Below are positions 15,397 through 22,400 of a stretch of 24,078 bases of DNA, piece by piece. The stretch is from an uncultured Eubacteriaceae bacterium (GTDB taxonomy: Bacteria > Bacillota > Clostridia > Lachnospirales > CAG-274), in assembly GCA_947565475.1 (NCBI GenBank), contig CANOGI010000006.1, positions 1 to 24,078 of the forward strand, given 5' to 3'. The notes below the pieces were generated by a model. The model saw nothing but the letters and a program-made list of their open reading frames with translations, made no database searches and had not been told where the DNA came from. Every line of letters starts with the position of its first letter. Positions within the stretch are counted from its first letter, which is position 1. The translations under genes were made by a program, and so were the position numbers.

Positions 15397-15432
15397 TAGG
15401 TCGATAATACCATATTTTTTTTAGGTCGTCAA
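15397..15432 (-). promoter_or_regulatory. Promoter of the 94-aa gene copy 2 with CGACCTA direct repeats
   Basis: Minus strand: TTGACG (15432-15427), 17-bp spacer, TATTAT (15409-15404). CGACCTA occurs twice on the same strand, once overlapping the -35 (15428-15422) and once just after the -10 (15403-15397), 25 bp apart. This is a probable operator of the XRE protein encoded at 15462 and differs in sequence from the GGACAA operator of module 1. Confidence 0.65.
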
Positions 15433-15461
15433 GCCATAATTATTTGTAGAGGTGGTTTTTT

Positions 15462-15692
15462 ATGAATAACAGGCTTAAAGAACTTAGAAAAAAGAGAAAT
15501 TATACGCAGATAAAAATGCAGTATCTTACAGGGATTGACCAAAGTGATTATTCAAAATTAGAAAACGGGAAAAGAAATCTTACATTTGAACAGTGCAAAC
15601 GTATTGCTATAGCGTTGAATACAAGTATGGATTATCTTGCGGGGCTTACTGATGAGAGTGAACCATATAAAAGGTCAGTTAATGATAAGTAG
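15462..15692 (+). CDS. XRE-family (Cro/CI-type) transcriptional regulator, copy 2
   Basis: A 76-aa single-domain regulator starting MNNRLKELRKKRNYTQIKMQ; the helix-turn-helix spans about residues 4-45 (TQIKMQYLTGIDQSDYSKLENGKR) and the end LNTSMDYLAGLTDESEPY is typical of the clostridial type. ATG 15462 follows AGAGGTGG. It is divergent from the 94-aa gene copy 2 with an 83-bp gap holding the promoter and direct repeats. It is only distantly similar to the first XRE protein although the target genes are almost the same. It is probably a repressor; its signal is unknown. Confidence 0.88.
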   Translation: MNNRLKELRKKRNYTQIKMQYLTGIDQSDYSKLENGKRNLTFEQCKRIAIALNTSMDYLAGLTDESEPYKRSVNDK

Positions 15693-15783
15693 CCAAATGC
15701 TATATGTGAAGTGTTTTTTAGATAAAGGAATTTTATAAATATACACTAAATTAACGTGAGTTTGACTAAAATTTATAGTTAAT

Positions 15784-15900
15784 GGAACCTTTTTCTGTCG
15801 CAAAAAGGTTCCAAATCTCCAAAAATGCTCTTTAAGCATAAAAACCTTGAGGCTCTGCCTCAAACTCCACAAACTTTTGTGCAAAACTACGTTTTGCTGT
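15784..15900. repeat. Dispersed hairpin repeat behind the second XRE gene
   Basis: A perfect 11-bp stem, GGAACCTTTTT (15784-15794) with AAAAAGGTTCC (15802-15812), then GAGGCTCTGCCTC (15850-15862) and TTTTGTGCAAAACTACGTTTTGC-like palindromes to about 15898. It resembles the short palindromic repeats common in clostridial spacers. It has no gene, and may end the XRE transcript. Confidence 0.5.
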
Positions 15901-15973
15901 TATTTTTTATCGAACTTACTTTAAATCAAGGATTAAAAAAAAATTGTAAAAGATTTAATTTTTATTATTTACA

Positions 15974-16020
15974 CTTAGAGTATCTTAAAAAGTGATTAAC
16001 TCTAAGGCTTTTTATATTTT
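15974..16020 (+). terminator. Weak terminator-like hairpin upstream of the glnA promoter
   Basis: CTTAGAGT (15974-15981) pairs with ACTCTAAG (15999-16006), followed by GCTTTTTATATTTTT. It would insulate glnA from upstream transcription. Confidence 0.45.
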
Positions 16021-16072
16021 TGGATACAAAAGTACAAATAAAAATTTACTTCAAAAAAATAGTAAAAATCTA

Positions 16073-16101
16073 TTGACAAAAAAATATTTATATTATATAA
16101 T
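16073..16101 (+). promoter_or_regulatory. Consensus sigma-A promoter of glnA
   Basis: TTGACA (16073-16078), exactly 17 bp, TATAAT (16096-16101): a perfect match to both boxes. Transcription should start near 16108. With such a strong promoter, control is expected after initiation. Confidence 0.9.
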
Positions 16102-16120
16102 AATTCCATAGTGAGCGAGG

Positions 16121-16160
16121 GCGTTTCAATGACTTAGGTGCATTGGGACGCTTTTGTTAT
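16121..16160 (+). terminator. Attenuator hairpin in the glnA leader
   Basis: GCGTTTCAATG (16121-16131) pairs with CATTGGGACGC (16141-16151), 11 bp with two G-U pairs and a 9-nt loop, then TTTTGTTATTTT. It lies only about 15 nt after the predicted transcription start and about 50 nt before the glnA ATG, so it works as a transcription stop in the leader if it folds. GAGCG...CGTTTC (16113-16126) can form a small competing hairpin. An ANTAR protein, a family that antiterminates at RNA hairpins, is encoded downstream. Confidence 0.65.
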
Positions 16161-16211
16161 TTTAGTCAAAAAATATTATTGAGAATTATCATTTGAAAGG
16201 AGAATTTTTAA

Positions 16212-17543
16212 ATGGCAAAATACAGCAAAGAGGATATTTTAAGAATTGTTAAAGAGGAGGACATAAAATTTGTAAGACTTCAGTTTACGGACGTTTTAGG
16301 AACACTTAAAAATGTAGCCGTTACTGTTTCACAGCTTCCTAAAATTTTAGATGAGGGTATGATGTTCGACGGTTCCTCAATTCAAGGTTTCGCCAGAATC
16401 GAGGAGTCTGATATGTATTTAAAACCTGACCTTGACACTTTTGTTACACTCCCATGGAGACCACAGCACAGCAAAGTGGCGAGATTTATATGCGATATTT
16501 ACACACCCGCCGGAGAGCCTTTTGAGGGCGACCCAAGATACATACTGAAGAAAACAATCAAAGAGGCGGAGGAAATGGGTTATCAGTTTAACGTTGGAAA
16601 CGAGTGCGAGTTTTTCTTATTCCAGACCGACGAGAACGGGGCCCCCACAACTATCACAAATGACGAGGCGGGATATTTTGACCTTGACCCCCTTGACTGC
16701 GGAGAGGACGTAAGGCGTGAAATTTGCCTTACTCTTGAGGAAATGGGTTATGAGGTTGAGGCTTCTCACCACGAGGTTGCCGAGGGACAGCACGAAATCG
16801 ACTTTAAATACGACAGCGCTCTCGCTACCGCCGACAATGTTATGACATTTAAGCTTGTTGTTAAAACTATCGCTAAAAAATACGGACTTCACGCCACTTT
16901 TATGCCTAAGCCTATTTTTGGTATAAACGGCTCTGGTATGCATACAAATATGTCTTTGTTTAAAGACGGGAAAAACGCTTTTTTTGACGAAAACGACTCC
17001 CTTCAGTTAAGCAAAACGGCTTACAGCTATATCGCTGGAGTCCTTAAACACGTGGCGGGGATTACGGCTGTTACGAACCCTCTTGTAAACTCTTATAAAC
17101 GTCTTGTTCCCGGATATGAGGCTCCTTGTTATATAGCGTGGAGCGCCTCAAACCGTTCGGATATTATAAGAATTCCCGCGTCAAGAGGAGCGGGCACAAG
17201 AGTCGAGCTTAGAAGCCCCGACCCGTCAACAAATCCTTACCTTTGTCTTGCTCTTTGTCTCGCCGCTGGTCTCGACGGTATTAAGAAAAATCTCGCCGCT
17301 CCTGAAAGCGTTGATGACAATATGTTTGACATGACACAGAAAGAAAGGGACGAGAGAGGAATTAAAAATTTACCGGGAAGTCTTAGAGAAGCACTTGATG
17401 TGATGGAAAAAGACGGTCTCGCCAGAGAAACTTTGGGAGAACACGTTTACAACGCTTATGTAAGCTGTAAAAACGCTGAATGGGACAGCTTCAGAATGTT
17501 TGTAAGCAAATGGGAAATTGACGAGTATATTTATCAATACTAA
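16212..17543 (+). CDS. glnA: Glutamine synthetase, type I-alpha
   Basis: ATP-dependent amidation of glutamate with ammonium; cytoplasmic dodecamer. The 443-aa length fits the GSI-alpha group of Gram-positives, which lack the adenylylation tyrosine region and the extra 25-residue insert. Motifs: MMFDGSSIQGF (about residues 49-59), NECEFFLF (metal ligands, about 132-139), EGQHEIDFKY (about 193-202), GSGMHTNMSLF (about 239-249), NPLVNSYKRLVPGYEAP (about 291-307, with the ammonium-site and Glu-flap region) and RVELRSPDPSTNPYL. The ribosome site AAAGGAGA lies 8 nt before the ATG. The gene is transcribed alone from a consensus promoter through an attenuator-like leader. GSI-alpha enzymes are usually feedback inhibited by glutamine. 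GdhA upstream supplies glutamate. Confidence 0.97.
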   Translation: MAKYSKEDILRIVKEEDIKFVRLQFTDVLGTLKNVAVTVSQLPKILDEGMMFDGSSIQGFARIEESDMYLKPDLDTFVTLPWRPQHSKVARFICDIYTPAGEPFEGDPRYILKKTIKEAEEMGYQFNVGNECEFFLFQTDENGAPTTITNDEAGYFDLDPLDCGEDVRREICLTLEEMGYEVEASHHEVAEGQHEIDFKYDSALATADNVMTFKLVVKTIAKKYGLHATFMPKPIFGINGSGMHTNMSLFKDGKNAFFDENDSLQLSKTAYSYIAGVLKHVAGITAVTNPLVNSYKRLVPGYEAPCYIAWSASNRSDIIRIPASRGAGTRVELRSPDPSTNPYLCLALCLAAGLDGIKKNLAAPESVDDNMFDMTQKERDERGIKNLPGSLREALDVMEKDGLARETLGEHVYNAYVSCKNAEWDSFRMFVSKWEIDEYIYQY

Positions 17544-17565
17544 TTTATATTAAATTTTAGGTAAG

Positions 17566-17661
17566 GACTTGTTTGGGAATTTTAGCGAGGAGATAAAAGT
17601 ATTCCTTAATATATCGGATTTTAAAGAAGTCTTTTAGTCCGTGCGGGTTTCCGAACAAGTC
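17566..17661. repeat. Short inverted-repeat element behind glnA
   Basis: GACTTGTTTGGGAA (17566-17579) and TTTCCGAACAAGTC (17648-17661) are inverted copies with two differences around a 68-bp middle. It starts 22 bp after the glnA stop codon and may serve as its 3' end, although no clean T run follows; it may also be a small mobile element of its own kind. Confidence 0.5.
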
Positions 17662-17670
17662 TCTCATAAA

Positions 17671-17843
17671 TAGACTTCTTTCGAAACTATAAAATTATGA
17701 CTATTCAATAAAAAAATATTTTATTTAATGGTTTAGCGAAAGGCATTTTGCTTTTTTAAATGCCGAAAGCGTAAAGAAGCATTAAATTAAATATTTTTTT
17801 CAGACGTTACTTCTATAAAACGTGAAGTTTCGTAAGAAGTCTA
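17671..17843. mobile_element. MITE-like repeat R4b
   Basis: A 173-bp element with inverted ends TAGACTTCTTTCGAAACT and GAAGTTTCGTAAGAAGTCTA. The inside folds further: AAATATTTTATTTAATG with CATTAAATTAAATATTT, then GGCATTTTGC...AAATGCC. It matches 18552-18723 over its whole length. It has no coding capacity. It lies between glnA and the ANTAR gene, 31 bp before the latter's ATG. Confidence 0.8.
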
Positions 17844-17874
17844 ATGGCTTTATGGAACGGCGGGGGGAGTTTTT

Positions 17875-18405
17875 ATGAGAAATCACAATATTTTAGCCGC
17901 TTTTTCAAATGAGAGGGTTTTAGGAGTGGTTGAAAAAGCGCTCGCGAGTGAGAATATACGCCTCGCCTATTCCTGCAAAAGCGTTTCGGAGCTTAAAAAA
18001 AGTATTAATTATTGTCAAGGCGGAATCATTATATGCGGATATAAGCTTAAAGACGGCGCCATTGTCCAGTTTATTGACGATATTCCGGAAGATTTTTCCG
18101 TTATTTTAATAGGAAATAAGTCGCAGGCGGATATGTGTGAGAGCGAAAGGGTTTTTAAACTTATAGTTCCTTTAAAAAAAGACGATTTGATTTGCTCGGT
18201 TTATATGCTTTTGAGTATGGGAGAGGGGGGTTATACCCGAAAAACCTCTTTCAGAACGTCAGAGGAGGAAAAAATAATAAGAAAGGCTAAAGAGATTCTT
18301 ATTGACAGGTATAATCTGACGGAAGAACAGGCGCACAAGTATTTGCAGAAAAAAAGTATGGACACGGGCAGAAAAATTATTGACGTGGCTAAACTTATTT
18401 TATAA
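17875..18405 (+). CDS. ANTAR-domain RNA-binding antiterminator with a receiver-like N-terminus
   Basis: A 176-aa protein. Residues 1-115 look like a degenerate response-regulator receiver domain (alternating hydrophobic strands, IIICGYKLKDG at about 51-61), but at the strand end where the phosphorylated Asp should lie the sequence is Cys-Gly, so phosphorylation is not expected. Residues about 128-176 are an ANTAR domain: EEEKIIRKAKEILIDRYNLTEEQAHKYLQKKSMDTGRKIIDVAKLIL. ANTAR proteins such as EutV and NasR bind RNA hairpins and prevent terminator formation in leaders of nitrogen and ethanolamine genes. The glnA leader hairpin 1.7 kb upstream is the obvious candidate target; this is inference. 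The ATG follows GGGGGGAG by 5 nt. Two inverted-repeat elements lie between it and glnA, so it probably has its own promoter or one supplied by an element. Confidence 0.9.
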   Translation: MRNHNILAAFSNERVLGVVEKALASENIRLAYSCKSVSELKKSINYCQGGIIICGYKLKDGAIVQFIDDIPEDFSVILIGNKSQADMCESERVFKLIVPLKKDDLICSVYMLLSMGEGGYTRKTSFRTSEEEKIIRKAKEILIDRYNLTEEQAHKYLQKKSMDTGRKIIDVAKLIL

Positions 18406-18415
18406 AATTTTTAAA

Positions 18416-18502
18416 TTAGACCTGTTCAATTACATACGGCGGTTTAGGTAAAATTAAAATAATATTTTATCTAAGCCGCTGTATGTAATTGAACAGGTCT
18501 AA
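18416..18502. mobile_element. Near-perfect 87-bp palindromic element R5
   Basis: Two 39-bp arms, beginning TTAGACCTGTTCAATTACAT and ending ATGTAATTGAACAGGTCTAA, pair with only three G-U type differences around a short A/T centre. It begins 11 bp after the ANTAR stop codon and is followed by TTTTTATT, so it may also act as that gene's terminator in either direction. Confidence 0.75.
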
Positions 18503-18551
18503 TTTTTATTTCTTCTTTGTGCGGTGCTTCCTTAAATTTTATTTTTGCTAA

Positions 18552-18723
18552 TAGACTTCTTTCGAAACTGTAAAATTACGACTATCCACTAAAAAAAATA
18601 TTTTATTCAATGCTTTAGCGAAAGGCGTTTTGTTTTTTAAACGCCGAAAGCGTTAAGAAGCATTGAGTGAAATATTTTTTTCTTTTGATACTTCTATCAG
18701 TATGAAGTTTCGAAAGAAGTCTA
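18552..18723. mobile_element. MITE-like repeat R4c
   Basis: A 172-bp element with ends TAGACTTCTTTCGAAACTG and GAAGTTTCGAAAGAAGTCTA, in the same orientation as R4b and alike throughout. The inner GGCGTTTTGTTTTTTAAACGCC hairpin is shared with R4a and R4b. No gene. Confidence 0.8.
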
Positions 18724-18833
18724 ATAAACTTCAAAACGTAACGCCGTAGGCTGAAATCCGCAAGGCGGGCTTTGCTCGTCTGAGGACAGGAATTTTTTTC
18801 GCACCGGTTTTTGGCGGGGAAAAACATAGCTGG
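18724..18833. other. Spacer, probable repeat remnant
   Basis: No gene. CGCAAGGCGGGCTTTGCTCG and the following GTCTGAGGACAGG can form short hairpins; this looks like a dispersed clostridial repeat. The minus-strand frame across it is not a credible protein. Confidence 0.3.
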
Positions 18834-18943
18834 TTTCTTCCTCTTGTATTCAGGAGGAGCGCAAGTTTACTTTAAATACAAAGGCGAATATTTTCGCTGT
18901 CGGTTATGAGAATTTTGTTATACAAAATTTAAGTAGTCTTGAC
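18834..18943. repeat. Dispersed structured repeat R3, copy 2
   Basis: Similar to 11831-11943 in the same orientation: CTTGTATTCAG, ACAAAGGCGAA, CGGTTATGAGAATTTTG and AGTAGTCTTGAC. Here TTGTATT pairs with AATACAA, and GGCGAATATTTTCGC forms a small hairpin. It runs straight into an R1 end. Confidence 0.6.
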
Positions 18944-19076
18944 ACCGCCGAATTTGTTTATTTTTTAAGGGGTTTGACTATAAACAAATTTGTTGACTAT
19001 AGTCAAATCCCTTAAAAACCGAACAAGTTCGGCGGCTAAAAATCACTTTCGCTCTTTTTCAAGTGATTTGACTATA
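18944..19076. mobile_element. R1 remnants: an inverted left end followed by a short R1 copy
   Basis: 18944-18982 is an R1 left end in reverse (…AAGGGGTTTGACTATA). After 15 bp, 18998-19076 is a 79-bp R1 element with ends TATAGTCAAATCCCTTAAAA and TTTTTCAAGTGATTTGACTATA-like but lacking the usual core. The two facing left ends together form an inverted repeat of 39-bp arms. Confidence 0.7.
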
Positions 19077-19148
19077 TACTGAATTGCCGAGGGTTTCCTT
19101 AATTACCAGAAAGTTTTTTTACAATATTATTAATTTTAAAAAATTAAT

Positions 19149-19177
19149 TTGTTATTATTAAAATAAAATGGTATAAT
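19149..19177 (+). promoter_or_regulatory. Promoter of the first SLH protein gene
   Basis: TTGTTA (19149-19154), 17 bp, TATAAT (19172-19177), with TGG directly before the -10. Transcription would start near 19184 and give an unusually long leader of about 236 nt. Confidence 0.75.
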
Positions 19178-19183
19178 GTATAA

Positions 19184-19419
19184 GAAGCAAATATAATATT
19201 ATAGCGGCCCGCAAAATTTTTAGCGCGAAATAATAAAATAATTCTCTAATATATCGGGTTTTATTGAAATTTTTCTGTCCATTCTTTTATTATTTCGTCA
19301 TAATAAAAATTATCATCGCTGTGGGAAGTTTTTGGCGGGATAATGATTTCGGCGGGAAAATTATCGCCGGGGTCTTTTACATATTTTTTTTATTTAATTT
19401 TTACGGTTGGAGGTTTAGT
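19184..19419 (+). promoter_or_regulatory. Long structured 5' leader of the first SLH protein gene
   Basis: CGAAATAATAAAA (19226-19238) and TTTTATTATTTCG (19285-19297) are perfect 13-bp inverted copies. A second pair, GGCGGGATAAT and ATTATCGCCG, follows at about 19333-19370. The frame of the SLH gene stays open through most of the leader, but no ribosome site precedes the upstream codons. Function unknown; mRNA stability or regulation is possible. Confidence 0.45.
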
Positions 19420-22400
19420 ATGAAGAAAAGCTTTTTTTTGAAATCTGTTTTCAATAAAATTATATGTTTTGTTTTGACGTTCGCTTTGACTCCTATGGGA
19501 GCCCTGAGGGTATCGGCTCTTACTGATACCAAGGTTTTTACCGACCCTGTTGAGAATATTTATGTTGGACGAGACGAGGGATGGGACTTTATCGAGAATT
19601 TGACTTTTGGCGACGTGGGAGCGGGGCATTGGGCTAAGGAAGCTGTTACCCGTTCCGGAGCTTATGATATGGTTAAAGGCTACAGCGGTAATTTTAACCC
19701 AAACGGAACAGTCTCAAATCAAGAGGCTATCGCTTTCGTCCTCAGGGTTATGGGAATGGAGAACGCCGCTCAGACAAGGGCGGCGGAGCTTAAAGAAACT
19801 AGTCCTCAGTATAACTCGGTGGTTCCTACATGGGCGAACGGTTATTTGAGCCTCGCTCAGGAAAACGGCCTTATATCCGATGTGGAGTATCTTGATACTT
19901 TAGTTGAGGACCAGACCACTCTCGACCCGGCGGTGTCATTTTTTAAAGGCGCCCCCGCTACAAGAGAACGGGTCGCTGACTGGATTGTTAAAGGGATTAG
20001 GGTTTCAGCTCCAAACGCCTTAAACGTTACGGGAACTTCTCAGCAAAGTATGTATAAATTTTCTGACTGGGACTCGGTTGACGTGGCATACGCTCAGTCT
20101 CTTGAGCTTTTATGCGCCAACGGGATTTTAAATGGTACTAACGGAAAAATTAATCCAAAAGGAAATCTTACGAGGGCGGAAATGGCTCAAATACTTTCAT
20201 CTCTTGACACGATATATTTTCAGGCCGCCAATTTAGAGAGAAAGACGGGAACCGTGGGCGGTATTCAAGACGCTCAGTATTCTCAAACCAATACCGCGAG
20301 TCTTTGGAGAAACATTTACATAAGAAATATGGACGGAAAAATTGACGTTCTTCAATTCCAGCTTAAAGACAGCGGTTCACCTCAGGACAAAGCTGTCGAT
20401 ACGGTTGTTTACGCCGACGGCGAGATAGTGGGACTCGCTTCTCTTCTTGAGGGCGATAAGATTGAGTATATTGTGGAGAAATCCCAGTCCTCTAACGCCA
20501 ACGAGCAAATTACGCCCCAGGATTTAACGACAAATCCCATTGAGGACGAAAACGCCGGAACCACGGGAAACAATAATAATAACAACTCAGCCCAGAAACA
20601 AAAAGTTATTTTCGTTAAACTGACAGGCGGACTTGAGAGAAAAGAAGTTCAGGGAAAGCTTATGCAGATAGATTATGAGAACGGGCAAATTCATATTCTC
20701 GATAATTTGGGAAAAAGATTTTCTTATCCTATCGTAAACGGTCTTTACGGAACCAACGACGACGGGGAGAATTATATCGTTATGGGCGAGAAAAGATACA
20801 TAGACAAAAATCTACCCTACGGCAGTGCCGTTAAACTCGCCCTTGTAAATGACACTGTAGACGACATCGAGTATGTGGGCGATATGAACCTCAGAAACGA
20901 GATAAGAGGAATCGTTGTTGAAAACAACACATCTTACGGCTATCTTACTGTTATAGGAAACGACGGCAAGGAGATTACCAAAAATTATTATCCCGACCAG
21001 ACGGAAGTTGAGAAACAGGAATATTACGACCTTGACGACGAGACGGGATATTTAGACCAGGTGTTCCCAACGGGCGCTTATGACCCGCGGGATACGCATA
21101 TATCGTCTATTGAGCCGGGGGATATTGTTTTCATAAGAACTTTCCAGGACGACCCCGAAACTATAGAGAGTATAAGCGCGTCTACCAACTACATAATGAA
21201 ATACGGCAAAGTAAACAGCTATGTAAACGACGGAACAGGTCTTAATCAGCTTATGCTTCAATATGAGAACGGTCAGACCTCGTGGTTTGACGTCGCTGAC
21301 GACATATTCGCATCAAAAGCTGGAAAGCCTATAGAGCAAAACGAGATTCAGGCGGGAGACTGGGTTAAAATTCTTGTCAACCAGGCTATTATATCGCCGG
21401 GATATATTATGGAGTCAGTCAAGGAAATTACCGTGGAGGGGACAGGCCACGAAATAAACACTATTATTAAAGGCCAGCTTGGCGCCATAAACAATATTCA
21501 AAATAAAATATCCGTTCAGGATTCTTATACTCTTACCAAAAACGGGTGGTCAGACCATATGAACGTAAGAGATATAAGCATCGCCAATAATGATATTGAG
21601 TATTATTATGATGGAAAGAGAATAAATCTTGATTACGCTATGAGATTTTTAAAACACGCCGATAACGACGTTTATGTGGCTATGGAGAATAATTACAGCG
21701 GTGAGAAAGTCGCGATGGTTTCTTTCAGAACAAGCAGGGACGACGTTTTAGACGCCGATACTATTATTAATTCGGACGGTGTTGGAAACTTTAACATATC
21801 GTCAAGAGAGGGAACTATTTCCACCGACGGTGGAACGATAGTAAGACGCCACGGAAGACTTGTGACAGGACAAAATATTATGATTCCTGATTACGCCACG
21901 GTTGTTTTAAACGGAAACAACAAAGCCGCCGTAGTGGATATTTATGACCAGCCGGATGTTTCGGGCGTGATTATAGGCAGGGGAAGAATTTTAAGCGTTG
22001 ACGAGGGAAAAAGCTTCAGCCTTAAATCCACCGGTATACTTACGGGTACGAAGTGGGTGTACTCTCCTGTTGAGCGTACTTTCCAGATAGACCACAATAC
22101 TATGTATATAGATGAGAACGGTATATCCAATATGGATAACTTTATTGAGTATACCACGAACTCCGTTATAAGCAAGGTATATAACATCGTTTCCGACGGA
22201 ACAAAAGCGACTCATGTAGTTAACTCGCCTTACGCCAAAGATTCTGTCAGAGGCGACGTTGTGTCGGTCGGAACAAGGCAAAGCGAAGGCGGAGACGATG
22301 AGGAAGGCGGCGGAGATGAAAACGCCACCGAAGATGTTATCGTCATTAAAAACACGACTTATCTTAAAAACAAGGCTTATAAATGGGACGACGTAAGTTA

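Noticed and set aside
13941..15692. Classical toxin-antitoxin pair
   Set aside because: The XRE and 94-aa genes are divergent, not in one operon, and the 94-aa protein shows no known toxin motif; the layout fits repressor plus target better.
18615..18827. A 70-codon minus-strand frame in the spacer
   Set aside because: It starts in unique spacer and runs into repeat R4c, with no ribosome site; it is a by-product of repeat sequence.
19264..19419. An upstream extension of the first SLH gene by 52 codons
   Set aside because: No ribosome site, and it would bury the good signal peptide that starts at ATG 19420, which has GGAGG.
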